Shown here piece after piece: positions 7,892 through 14,363 of a stretch of 24,108 bases of DNA. The notes under the pieces are model-generated. The model saw nothing but the letters and a program-made list of their open reading frames with translations, was not told where the DNA came from and did not search any database. The DNA is taken from assembly GCF_042668085.1 (NCBI RefSeq), contig NZ_JBHVBO010000042.1, forward strand, positions 1 to 24,108. The letters are read 5' to 3'. The position numbers and the translations under genes are program-made. Each line of letters opens with the position of its first letter. Within the stretch, counting starts at the first letter, position 1. The stretch is from Isoptericola sp042668085 (GTDB lineage: Bacteria > Actinomycetota > Actinomycetes > Actinomycetales > Cellulomonadaceae).

Positions 7892-8323
7892 ATGGCCGAC
7901 GCGAACGACCCGTACGAGCTCGTGCCCGGTGCGCCCGACGTCGAGTCCTACGTGCGGCTGCGCCGCGACGCAGGGCTCAGCCCCAAGACGCCCGAGCAGG
8001 CGGGGTACGCCGTCGCGAACAGCTGGGCGTTCGTCCACGTGCGGCACCGACCGACCGGTGAGGCCGTCGCGATGGGGCGCGTGCTCGGCGACGGCGGCTG
8101 GTACTTCCACGTCGCCGACATGGCGACCCTGCCCGACCACCAGCGGCAGGGCCTGGGGCGGCGCGTGCTCGAGTGGCTGCTCGCCCAGATCGACGAGCGC
8201 GCGCCCGCGAACCCGTACGTCACGCTCATGGCGGACCCGCCCGGCCGGCCGCTGTACCGCAGCGTCGGGTTCGTCGAGTCCGCGCCGCACAGCCTGGGGA
8301 TGGTCCTGGCCGACCGTCCCTGA
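7892..8323 (+). CDS. GNAT-family N-acetyltransferase
   Basis: Predicted acetyl-CoA-dependent N-acetyltransferase of 143 residues, cytosolic. Motif A, which binds the CoA pyrophosphate, is clear: the beta-strand HVADMATL followed by PDHQRQGLGRRVLEWLL (Q/RxxGxG/A at residues 84-89). Motif B near the C-terminus reads LYRSVGF (121-127). The pattern resembles small GNATs of the YitI type acting on unidentified amines or small molecules, and the acceptor cannot be read from sequence. It starts ten bases after the GH35 stop without a ribosome site but with a start-proximal -10 hexamer, so it is probably transcribed separately. It is convergent with the following reductase gene, with a shared hairpin between them. 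Confidence 0.87.
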   Translation: MADANDPYELVPGAPDVESYVRLRRDAGLSPKTPEQAGYAVANSWAFVHVRHRPTGEAVAMGRVLGDGGWYFHVADMATLPDHQRQGLGRRVLEWLLAQIDERAPANPYVTLMADPPGRPLYRSVGFVESAPHSLGMVLADRP

Positions 8324-8337
8324 CGGGCCGGTCGGCC
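8308..8337. terminator. Bidirectional terminator-like hairpin between convergent genes
   Basis: GGCCGACC (8308-8315) and GGTCGGCC (8330-8337) pair perfectly, with an inner CCC/GGG extension around the GNAT stop codon. It sits exactly between the 3' ends of the GNAT gene (plus) and the reductase (minus, stop at 8342), as expected for a terminator used by both. Confidence 0.55.
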
Positions 8338-8341
8338 GCCG

Positions 8342-9328
8342 TCAGCGCCCGACCATGCTCATGCCGGCGTCGTTGTAGCGGTTCCCCCGCACCCCGACGC
8401 GGGCGGCGAGGGCGTCCAGGCCCGCCCGCTCGTCCGCCGACAGGGCGACGGCGGTGGCGGCCGCGTTCTCCTCGACCCGCTCGAGGCGACGGGTGCCGGG
8501 GATGGGCACGACCCACGTCTGCTGGGCGAGCAGCCACGCGAGCGCGACCTGGCCGGGCGTGGCGCCCTTCGCGTCGGCGAGCGCACGGACGTGGTCGACC
8601 AGGGCGAGGTTCGCGGCACGGTTCTCGGCGGTGAACCGGGGGATCGTGCGACGGATGTCCCCGTCCGCGAACGGCGTGCCGGGGTCGACCGTGCCCGTGA
8701 GGAACCCCTTGCCCAGCGGGCTGAACGGGACGAACCCGATGCCCAGCTCGGCGAGGGCGGGCAGCACCTCGGCCTCCGGGTCGCGGGTCCACAGGGAGTA
8801 CTCGCTCTGCACGGCGGTCACGGGGTGCACTGCGTGGGCGCGCCGGATCGTCGCGGCGGACGCCTCCGAGAGTCCGAGGTGGCGCACCTTGCCCTCCGCG
8901 ACCAGCTCGCCGACCGTGCCGGCGACGTCCTCGATCGGCACGTCGGGGTCCACGCGGTGCTGGTAGAACAGGTCGATCCGGTCGGTGCGCAGGCGCCGCA
9001 GGGAGGCGTCGGCGACGCGCCGGATCTGCTCGGGCCGGCTGTCCAGCCCGGCCATCCGGCCGCCGGAGATGTGCCACCCGAACTTGGTGGCGACCACGAC
9101 CTGGTCGCGCACGGGCTCCAGGGCCTCACCGACGAGCTCCTCGTTGACGTACGGGCCGTACACCTCGGCGGTGTCGACGAAGGTGACGCCGCGGTCGACG
9201 GCGCCGCGCAGGACGCCGATCATGTCGTCGCGGCTGCCGGGGTTGGGGCCGTAGCTCTGGGACATGCCCATGGCGCCGAGGCCGATCGCGGAGACCTGCA
9301 GTCCCTGGCCGAGGGAGCGGGTGTGCAT
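8342..9328 (-). CDS. Aldo/keto reductase (YajO/AKR13-like)
   Basis: Predicted NADPH-dependent aldo/keto reductase of 328 residues. The start ATG at 9328 (MHTRSLGQGLQVSAIGLGAMG) is preceded on its strand by GGAAGGAA; the open frame above it is non-coding shadow. The catalytic tetrad is complete: D52 (FVDTAEVYG), Y57, K82 (VVATKFGW) and H124 (FYQHRVD). The C-terminal IPGTRRLERVEEN loop binds the cofactor phosphate. The GLGAMGMSQSYGP opening and QHRVDPDVPIEDV segment match the large actinobacterial group annotated as general-stress or quinone/aldehyde reductases. It lies 35 bases downstream of a second reductase on the same strand, so they probably form an operon. The substrate is unknown. Confidence 0.93.
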   Translation of the reverse strand: MHTRSLGQGLQVSAIGLGAMGMSQSYGPNPGSRDDMIGVLRGAVDRGVTFVDTAEVYGPYVNEELVGEALEPVRDQVVVATKFGWHISGGRMAGLDSRPEQIRRVADASLRRLRTDRIDLFYQHRVDPDVPIEDVAGTVGELVAEGKVRHLGLSEASAATIRRAHAVHPVTAVQSEYSLWTRDPEAEVLPALAELGIGFVPFSPLGKGFLTGTVDPGTPFADGDIRRTIPRFTAENRAANLALVDHVRALADAKGATPGQVALAWLLAQQTWVVPIPGTRRLERVEENAAATAVALSADERAGLDALAARVGVRGNRYNDAGMSMVGR

Positions 9329-9363
9329 GGCGGTTCCTTCCGGTGAGTGGGCGGACGAACGGG

Positions 9364-10260
9364 TCAGGCCTCGGGGATCTCCTGCCCGAACGCCTCGAGC
9401 GTGACGTCGGCGGGCTCGGGGCCGCCGCGCAGGCCGGTGTCGAGGGCGTCGATCGCGGCGAGCTCGTCGGCCGACAGCTCGAACCCCGTGACGTCGAGGT
9501 TCTCCGCGATGCGGCTCGGCGTGACGGACTTGGGGATCGCCGACCGGCCCTGCTGCAGGTGCCAGCGCAGCATCACCTGGGCGGGCGTCGCGCCGTGCGT
9601 CTCGGCCAGGCGCACGATCGTCGGGTCCTCCAGGGTGCTGCGCCGGTCCTCGCCGCCCCAGCCCGGGTAGAACGTGATGCCCCCGATGGGCGACCACGCC
9701 TGGGTGAGGATGCCGTGCTGCGCGTCGGCCGCGAGGACGTCGGGCTGGCGGAAGTACGGGTGCACCTCGACCTGGTTGACGGCGGGCACGACGGACGTCT
9801 CCGCGAGGAGGCGGTCCAGGTGGTCGGGCATGAAGTTGCTGACGCCGATCGCGCGGACCTTGCCGTCGGCCAGGAGCTGCTCGAGAGCCTGGTAGGCCCC
9901 GACCGTGAGGTCGAACCGCGTCGGCAGGGGCTGGTGCAGGATCAGCAGGTCGATCGTGTCGACGCCGAGCTTGCCGGCGGACTTGTCGAACGCGCGCAGC
10001 GTGGCGTCGTGCCCGTAGTCGTTGATCCAGACCTTCGTCTCGAGGAAGACGTCGTCGCGCGCGACCCCGGAGCGGCGGACGGCCTCGCCGACCTCGCGCT
10101 CGTTGCCGTACGCGGCGGCGGTGTCGATGTGCCGGTAGCCGACGCGCAGCGCCTCGGCGGTCGCCGCGACGGTCTCGTCCGGCGGGGTCTGGAAGACGCC
10201 GTACCCGAGGGCGGGCATCGCGACGCCGTTGTTCAGGCTCAGGGTGGGGATGGTGGTCAT
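9364..10260 (-). CDS. Aldo/keto reductase (2,5-diketo-D-gluconate reductase-like)
   Basis: Predicted 298-residue NADPH-dependent reductase of the AKR5 type. The tetrad is D46 (YRHIDTAAAYGNE), Y51, K76 (VFLETKVW) and H109 (LLILHQP). VRAIGVSNFMPDHL and the cofactor-binding IPKSVTPSRIAEN loop are also present. It is the first gene of a two-reductase minus-strand operon. The start at 10260 is supported by a TAGCGT hexamer seven bases upstream and by conservation of the MTTIPTLSLNNG opening. Its promoter region is shared with the divergent PfkB kinase gene and holds a 15-base tandem repeat. Such enzymes reduce keto-sugars, methylglyoxal or aldehydes, and specificity cannot be read here. It belongs to a different subfamily from the downstream reductase, so the pair is not a recent duplication. 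Confidence 0.94.
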   Translation of the reverse strand: MTTIPTLSLNNGVAMPALGYGVFQTPPDETVAATAEALRVGYRHIDTAAAYGNEREVGEAVRRSGVARDDVFLETKVWINDYGHDATLRAFDKSAGKLGVDTIDLLILHQPLPTRFDLTVGAYQALEQLLADGKVRAIGVSNFMPDHLDRLLAETSVVPAVNQVEVHPYFRQPDVLAADAQHGILTQAWSPIGGITFYPGWGGEDRRSTLEDPTIVRLAETHGATPAQVMLRWHLQQGRSAIPKSVTPSRIAENLDVTGFELSADELAAIDALDTGLRGGPEPADVTLEAFGQEIPEA

Positions 10261-10267
10261 GCCGTCC

Positions 10268-10273
10268 ACGCTA
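10268..10273 (-). promoter_or_regulatory. -10 hexamer TAGCGT, leaderless promoter of the AKR operon
   Basis: Read on the minus strand, TAGCGT ends seven bases before the ATG at 10260. No ribosome site lies before that start. Confidence 0.55.
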
Positions 10274-10305
10274 GGAACGGACGGACGGCCGCGGGAGGCC
10301 CTGCT

Positions 10306-10335
10306 GGTACCCCGCTCGTCGGTACCCCGGTCGCC
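10306..10335. repeat. 15-base direct repeat in divergent promoter region (operator candidate)
   Basis: Units 10306-10320 and 10321-10335 both begin GGTACCCCG and match at 13 of 15 bases. They lie about 33 bases upstream of the reductase -10 hexamer and about 40 bases upstream of the kinase -10 hexamer. That is a place where an activator or repressor could act on both genes. No regulator is identified. Confidence 0.4.
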
Positions 10336-10374
10336 GTCCGGGCCGCTGGCCCGGCGGGAATCCCGGATCCTGCC

Positions 10375-10380
10375 TAGGGT
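10375..10380 (+). promoter_or_regulatory. -10 hexamer TAGGGT, leaderless promoter of the PfkB kinase gene
   Basis: TAGGGT ends seven bases before ATG 10388. This supports that start over an in-frame GTG at 10229 inside the divergent reductase gene. Confidence 0.55.
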
Positions 10381-10387
10381 CCGAGGC

Positions 10388-11323
10388 ATGGCATCCGCAG
10401 GAGCCCCCACCGTCTGTGTCGTGGCCCCCGAACCTCTGCTCACGATCGAGATCGAGACCGACCGCGTCCGGGACGCGCCGGAGATCCACGTGCACCCCGG
10501 CGGCCAGGGGCTCTGGGTCGCGACGATGGCCGGGTCCCTCGGGGCGGAGGTCGTCGTGTGCGGACCGTTCGGGGGCGAGACGGGCGAGATCACCGCCCAC
10601 CTGGCGCGCAGCCGCGGCCTCGAGCTGCGGGCCACCGCCCAGGGTGGAGGCGGGACCCTGCTGCGCGACCGACGCAACGGCGGCGACCCCGACCTCGTCG
10701 CGATGCCGTCGACGAGGCTCGACCGGCACGCGCTGGACGACCTCTACGGCACGGCCCTCGTGGCGGCCCTCGCTGCCGACGTGTGCGTGCTGACCGGTGT
10801 CCAGCACGACATCGGGCTGCCGGGGGACTACCTCGCCCGCCTCGCCCGGGACGTCGCCGCGTCCGGGACGCCGGTCGTCGCGGACCTGAACGGCGAGCTC
10901 GCCACCGCCGTGGGCAAGGAGGCGATCGCGGTGCTCAAGATGAGCGACGAGGAGATGGTCGACTCCGACCTCGCCGCCGACGACTCGGTGGAGGCCCTCC
11001 GCCGCGCGGCGGAGGGCTGGATCGACGCGGGCCTGGGTGCCCTCGTCGTCTCCCGGGCGCACGAGCCGGCGCTCGTCGTGACGGGGGAGGGCACGTCGAC
11101 CGTCGCGACGCCGTCCGTGTCGACCGTCGACCATCGTGGCGCCGGCGACTCGATGACGGCCGGCATCGCGGTGGGGGTCGCGCGCGGGCTGCCGGTCGCC
11201 GACGCCGTGCGGCTCGGTGCCGCGGCCGGCGCCCTCAACGTGGCGCGGCACGGCCTGGGCACCGGCCGGCGCGACGAGATCGAGAGCTTCGCCACGAGGG
11301 TGACGGTCGCAGCCCTGGGCTGA
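10388..11323 (+). CDS. PfkB-family carbohydrate kinase
   Basis: Predicted ATP-dependent sugar kinase of 311 residues in the ribokinase/PfkB superfamily. The N-terminal substrate signature reads VHPGGQGLWVATMAGSLGAEV, close to 1-phosphofructokinase and tagatose-6-phosphate kinase sequences but with GGQGLW in place of GGKGVN. The C-terminal PfkB signature is DHRGAGDSMTAG with catalytic base D254, and the anion hole is GAGD. The start at ATG 10388 is chosen because of the adjacent -10 hexamer; an upstream GTG would place 53 residues inside the reductase gene. The surE gene follows after 80 bases on the same strand, possibly as one transcript. Substrate is uncertain: a phosphorylated ketohexose or another sugar is possible. 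Confidence 0.86.
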   Translation: MASAGAPTVCVVAPEPLLTIEIETDRVRDAPEIHVHPGGQGLWVATMAGSLGAEVVVCGPFGGETGEITAHLARSRGLELRATAQGGGGTLLRDRRNGGDPDLVAMPSTRLDRHALDDLYGTALVAALAADVCVLTGVQHDIGLPGDYLARLARDVAASGTPVVADLNGELATAVGKEAIAVLKMSDEEMVDSDLAADDSVEALRRAAEGWIDAGLGALVVSRAHEPALVVTGEGTSTVATPSVSTVDHRGAGDSMTAGIAVGVARGLPVADAVRLGAAAGALNVARHGLGTGRRDEIESFATRVTVAALG

Positions 11324-11403
11324 GGCACCCGGCCTCGCGCGCGGCGGCGGGCGGGGCGCGGGCGGCCGGGACGGACCGACGGATCGGCAGACGGGAGCAG
11401 ACG

Positions 11404-12177
11404 ATGCTGGCGCTGGTGACGAACGACGACGGGATCGACTCCCCGGGCCTCGGGGTGCTCGCCCGGTGTGCCGTCGAGCGAGGGCTCGACGTGATCGTCG
11501 CCGCCCCGCGGGAGGAGTCGTCCGGCGCCTCGGCGGCCCTGCACGGAGCCGAGCAGGACGGTCGCCTCGTCGTGGAACCGCACCAGGCCCCCGGGCTCCC
11601 CGACGGGGTGACGTCGCTGGCCGTGGCGGCCGACCCCGCGCTCATCGCCTTCGTCGCCGCGTACGGCGCGTTCGGCCCCGTCCCCGACGTCGTGCTCTCC
11701 GGGGTCAACCGCGGGCCCAACATCGGCAACGCCGTCCTGCACTCGGGCACCGTGGGCGCGGCCCTGTCCGCGACGTCGCTCGGCATGCGGTCGCTCGCGG
11801 TCTCGCTGGACGCCGAGCAGCCGCGGCACTGGGACACGGCGGAGCGGGTGGTCGACCACGTGCTCGGCTGGGTGCTCGGAACCCTGCCCGGCCGCCGGAC
11901 GCTCAACCTCAACGTGCCGGACGTGCCGCCCGACGAGCTGCGCGGGCTGCGGCAGGCGCCGCTCGCCACGTTCGGGGCGGCGCACGCCCGGGTGGCGCAG
12001 GGGGAGGACGACACCGCGCTCGTGGTGCGGTACGAGGGCACGGAGCGGTCCACGGAGCCGGAGTCCGACGCGGGCCTGCTCGCGCAGGGGTGGGCGACGG
12101 CGTCGCTGCTGCTCGCGCCGTACGCGGACGCGTCGGTGGAGCTGCCGGGGTTCGAGGGCGGGTTCCCAGCAGCGTGA
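11404..12177 (+). CDS. surE: SurE, 5'/3'-nucleotidase (survival protein)
   Basis: Predicted metal-dependent nucleoside monophosphate phosphatase of 257 residues, cytosolic. The diagnostic N-terminus is VTNDDGIDSPG with metal ligands D8 and D9. S40 in REESSGAS and N102 in LSGVNRGPNIGN complete the site, and HSGTVGAA follows, as in all SurE proteins. The ATG is preceded by GGGAGCAG at normal spacing. SurE dephosphorylates 5' and 3' nucleotides and exopolyphosphate in characterised bacteria and is linked to stationary-phase survival. The C-terminal third is more divergent. It sits between a sugar kinase and an HTH regulator, with no functional link evident beyond shared strand. Confidence 0.95.
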   Translation: MLALVTNDDGIDSPGLGVLARCAVERGLDVIVAAPREESSGASAALHGAEQDGRLVVEPHQAPGLPDGVTSLAVAADPALIAFVAAYGAFGPVPDVVLSGVNRGPNIGNAVLHSGTVGAALSATSLGMRSLAVSLDAEQPRHWDTAERVVDHVLGWVLGTLPGRRTLNLNVPDVPPDELRGLRQAPLATFGAAHARVAQGEDDTALVVRYEGTERSTEPESDAGLLAQGWATASLLLAPYADASVELPGFEGGFPAA

Positions 12178-12238
12178 CCGTCCGGGCGGCGGGCTCGGGC
12201 GTGCCAGGTCATGCCAGTACCTCCCGGCCCCGAGGGCT

Positions 12239-12253
12239 TCGACGTACGGTCGA
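12239..12253 (+). promoter_or_regulatory. Leaderless -10 (TACGGT) inside a TCGAC-N5-GTCGA palindrome
   Basis: The hexamer TACGGT (12245-12250) ends seven bases before ATG 12258. It is embedded in the inverted repeat TCGAC (12239-12243)/GTCGA (12249-12253). A protein bound here would block the promoter, so autoregulation by the downstream HTH protein is a reasonable guess. Two direct TGCCAG copies ten bases apart (12202-12217) lie upstream. Confidence 0.45.
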
Positions 12254-12257
12254 GGGC

Positions 12258-13181
12258 ATGGACCTGAAGGCGGAGACGCGCGAGTTCCTGGCCACCCGCC
12301 GGGCGCGGATCACCCCCGACAAGGCCGGCCTGCCCGCGTACGGCGGCAACCGGCGCGTGCCGGGGCTGCGGCGCGAGGAGGTGGCGATGCTCGCGGGCGT
12401 GAGCGTCGACTACTACACGCGGCTGGAGCGCGGGAATCTCGGCGGCGTCTCGGAGGAGGTGCTCGAGGCGCTCGCGGAGGCGCTGCAGCTCGACGAGGCC
12501 GAGCGGCTGCACCTGTTCGACCTCGCACGGGCCGCGAACGCGTCCGGCGCGGCCCGGTCGCGGGCGCGCCGCACCCCGCCCGGAACGGTGCGCCCCGCGG
12601 TGCAGCGGATCCTCGACGCGATGGGCGACGCCCCCGCCGTCGTCCGCAACGGCCGCCTCGACGTGCTCGGCACGAACCTCCTGGGCCGCGCCCTGTACGC
12701 GCCGCTGTACGACTCGCCGGAGCAGGTGGCGGGCAAGCCGGTCAACAGCGCCCGCTTCCACTTCCTCGACCCCGACCGCGCCGCGGCGTTCTTCGGCGAC
12801 CAGTCGCCGCGGGTGGCGCACGACGCCGTCGCCATCCTGCGCGCGGAGGCAGGACGGGACCCGTACGACAAGGCGCTCACCGCCCTGGTGGGCGAGCTGT
12901 CCACCCGCAGCGAGGACTTCCGCCGGCTCTGGGCGTCGCACGACGTGCGGCTGCACCGGACGGGGACGAAGGAGTTCCACCACCCCGCGGTCGGGCGGCT
13001 CGAGCTCGACTACGAGGCGCTCGTGCTGCCCGCCGACCCGGGGCTGCAGATGAACGTCTACACCGCGCAGCCCGGCTCGCCGTCCGCGGACGGGCTCACG
13101 CTGCTCGCGTCGTGGGCGGCGACCATGCTCGCAGCGCCCGCCTCGGGCGCCTCCACCCGCGAAGGAGCCACCGACCGATGA
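12258..13181 (+). CDS. Helix-turn-helix regulator with MmyB-like sensor domain
   Basis: Predicted DNA-binding regulator of 307 residues. Residues about 8-80 form an XRE-type helix-turn-helix (GLRREEVAMLAGVSVDYYTRLERGN). Then comes the MmyB-like ligand-binding domain, which resembles a PAS fold and in a characterised relative binds a fatty acid. Family marks are VLGTNLLGRALY, NSARFHFLDP and the FHHPAVGRLELDYEALVLP segment near the C-terminus. The start ATG 12258 is supported by the -10 hexamer seven bases upstream; the frame above it is shadow of surE. Its stop overlaps the cupin start (ATGA), so both are made from one mRNA. Such regulators usually control an adjacent oxidoreductase or small-enzyme gene, here most simply the cupin, and perhaps themselves. 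Confidence 0.9.
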   Translation: MDLKAETREFLATRRARITPDKAGLPAYGGNRRVPGLRREEVAMLAGVSVDYYTRLERGNLGGVSEEVLEALAEALQLDEAERLHLFDLARAANASGAARSRARRTPPGTVRPAVQRILDAMGDAPAVVRNGRLDVLGTNLLGRALYAPLYDSPEQVAGKPVNSARFHFLDPDRAAAFFGDQSPRVAHDAVAILRAEAGRDPYDKALTALVGELSTRSEDFRRLWASHDVRLHRTGTKEFHHPAVGRLELDYEALVLPADPGLQMNVYTAQPGSPSADGLTLLASWAATMLAAPASGASTREGATDR

Positions 13182-13594
13182 AGAAGCTTCCCCGCCCCGC
13201 GACCACGAAGAACCCGCCGGAGCAGTTCACCGGCGACGTGTGGCTCGACCCGATCGCCACGCCGCAGGAGGGCGACCAGCGGATGGTGGTGGCGCTCGTG
13301 CGATTCGCGCCCGCGGCGCGCACGGCCTGGCACTCGCACGCCCGCGGGCAGACGCTGCACGTCGTGTCGGGCGTGGCGCTGGTCGGCACGCGCGACGGCG
13401 TCGTCGCCGAGGTCCGGCCCGGCGAGACGGTCTACTGCCCGCCGGGGGAGGAGCACTGGCACGGGGCGTCGCCGGACGACTTCATGGAGCACCTGGCGAT
13501 GCTGGAGAACGCCGACGAGCCCGGGGCGACCACCACGTGGCTCGAGCACGTCACGGACGAGGAGTACGCCCGCGCGCCGTGGCTCGACGTCTGA
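13178..13594 (+). CDS. Single-domain cupin (mandelonitrile lyase/quercetinase-like)
   Basis: Predicted 138-residue metal-binding cupin. The ATG overlaps the regulator's stop by four bases and is preceded by GAAGGAG. The first cupin motif is WHSHARGQTLHVVSG with metal ligands H52, H54 and Q58. The second is RPGETVYCPPGEEHWHGA with H93 as the fourth ligand. The H-x-H-x3-Q...H set, rather than H-x-H-x3-E, matches the bacterial cupins that include the manganese hydroxynitrile lyase of Granulicella tundricola. Most relatives have no known reaction. Tight coupling to an MmyB-type regulator suggests a role in handling a small organic or toxic compound. Its last 44 bases overlap the 3' end of a convergent membrane-protein gene. 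Confidence 0.88.
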   Translation: MKKLPRPATTKNPPEQFTGDVWLDPIATPQEGDQRMVVALVRFAPAARTAWHSHARGQTLHVVSGVALVGTRDGVVAEVRPGETVYCPPGEEHWHGASPDDFMEHLAMLENADEPGATTTWLEHVTDEEYARAPWLDV

Positions 13595-13961
13595 GGGCGG
13601 GAAGCCGGGCGCGGCGCAGCGCGGCCGCGGTGGCCACCACGGTCGTGACGGCTACCGCCAGGCTCACGACCAGCGTCGGGACCACCGGGGCGGCGCCGAA
13701 CGGCAGCCGGTAGACGGGCCATCGCGGCCCGAGGAACACGAGCAGCGTCAGGGCGTCGAGCACGACCGCCGTCGCGACGACGACGAGAGCGGCGCACGCG
13801 ACGGCGGCGACCGCCCACCCCCACCTCGCCCGCGACGGGCCGGGCGGGGCGTCGAGCAGTGCCTCGTCGAGCGGTGTCCCGCCGAGGGGCGGATCGTCGA
13901 GGGGCGGATCGTCGAGGGGCGGATCGTCGCCCCGCGGCGCGGTCGACTCTGTGGTTGTCAC
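13551..13961 (-). CDS. Small two-helix membrane protein with DDPPL repeats
   Basis: Unrecognised 136-residue protein on the minus strand. The GTG start at 13961 follows a GGGGGAG ribosome site. The acidic, proline-rich N-terminus (residues about 10-40) holds the repeat DDPPL, encoded by a perfect 15-base tandem repeat. Two hydrophobic segments follow, at about 47-76 (WGWAVAAVACAALVVVATAV...) and 84-112, separated by a short Trp/Pro-containing loop (GPRWPVYRLPFG). The tail is very basic (RRARLPALRRRATARGR), as expected for a cytoplasmic end. The 3' end overlaps the convergent cupin gene by 44 bases. Hydrophobic character and ribosome site support a real gene. No function can be assigned, and coding status is likely rather than certain. 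Confidence 0.6.
   Translation of the reverse strand: MTTTESTAPRGDDPPLDDPPLDDPPLGGTPLDEALLDAPPGPSRARWGWAVAAVACAALVVVATAVVLDALTLLVFLGPRWPVYRLPFGAAPVVPTLVVSLAVAVTTVVATAAALRRARLPALRRRATARGRTPRP
13885..13929. repeat. Three perfect 15-base tandem repeats within the membrane-protein gene
   Basis: AGGGGCGGATCGTCG occurs three times in a row (13885, 13900 and 13915), encoding DDPPL units on the minus strand. Being a multiple of three, changes in copy number would keep the frame. Confidence 0.85.
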
Positions 13962-14072
13962 CGGCTCCCCCTGCCGTACCGCGGACGGTCGCGCCGCCCT
14001 GTGCGCGGCGCGCGTCAGCCCGACACGAACATCGCGGGGACGGCCCGCAACGGCGGACCGCCCCCGCGACGT

Positions 14073-14088
14073 CCTCGGACGACCGAGG
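14073..14088 (-). terminator. Short hairpin after the 58-residue protein gene
   Basis: CCTCGG (14073-14078) and CCGAGG (14083-14088) pair around a four-base loop, directly next to the minus-strand stop at 14089. There is no U-tract. It is small and a modest candidate. Confidence 0.4.
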
Positions 14089-14265
14089 TCAGTCGTTGGC
14101 CTGCTTGGCCTTGTCGGCGAGGGTGTCGACGTGCTTGTCGACCGAGTCGGGTGCGACGGACTTGATGGTGTCCGCGACCTGGTCGATGCGCTCGTCGGTC
14201 AGTGCTTCCTTCGCCTTGTCGACCAGCCCGCTGAGCAGGCCGTCGTTCTCCGGCTTCTCGGTCAT
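14089..14265 (-). CDS. Small charged helical protein (Rv0909-like antitoxin/CsbD-type look)
   Basis: Predicted 58-residue soluble protein, mostly amphipathic helix with Lys/Asp/Glu-rich repeats (SGLVDKAKEALTDERIDQV and VDKHVDTLADKAKQAND). I start it at ATG 14265 (MTEKPEND), which follows AGGGGGGAC. An ATG 39 bases further up would add an Arg/Pro leader lying across a palindrome. Small actinobacterial proteins of this style are annotated as Rv0909-family antitoxins or CsbD-like stress proteins, but the match is by composition only. No toxin gene adjoins it. The neighbouring minus-strand membrane protein is 127 bases downstream. The upstream region carries an inverted repeat and an AT-richer patch, suggesting regulated expression. 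Confidence 0.7.
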   Translation of the reverse strand: MTEKPENDGLLSGLVDKAKEALTDERIDQVADTIKSVAPDSVDKHVDTLADKAKQAND

Positions 14266-14285
14266 GTCCGTCCCCCCTGGGCGTG

Positions 14286-14309
14286 GCCGTGTGACGTGTC
14301 GCACACGGC
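14286..14309. promoter_or_regulatory. Inverted repeat upstream of the 58-residue protein (operator candidate)
   Basis: GCCGTGTG (14286-14293) and CACACGGC (14302-14309) are perfect inverted arms around eight bases. They sit between a candidate -10 (TATTCT on the minus strand, 14320-14315) and the ribosome site. That places the repeat in the early transcribed region, where a dimeric repressor or an mRNA hairpin could act. Confidence 0.45.
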
Positions 14310-14314
14310 TCCTC

Positions 14315-14320
14315 AGAATA
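14315..14320 (-). promoter_or_regulatory. Candidate -10 TATTCT for the 58-residue protein gene
   Basis: The only AT-rich patch in this neighbourhood (about 14313-14336) contains TATTCT on the minus strand, about 50 bases before the start. No convincing -35 at standard spacing is visible. Confidence 0.35.
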
Positions 14321-14363
14321 AGAACACTGTCTCAATCGGGGTGCAACCGCGGACGGACGACCG

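Noticed and set aside
4883..8290. 1135-codon minus-strand open frame opposite the GH35 region
   Set aside because: It crosses three well-supported plus-strand genes and has low-complexity Arg/Val/His/Pro composition. It is a shadow frame.
9343..10377. Plus-strand open frame of 344 codons over the second aldo/keto reductase
   Set aside because: The minus-strand reading has a complete AKR tetrad and cofactor loop. The plus frame shows no recognisable motif.
13885..13929. CRISPR or integration-site repeat
   Set aside because: Only three contiguous 15-base copies without spacers, in frame inside a coding sequence.
14286..14309. Riboswitch upstream of the 58-residue protein
   Set aside because: A single 8-bp inverted repeat with no conserved aptamer core that I recognise. 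An operator or simple hairpin is enough.
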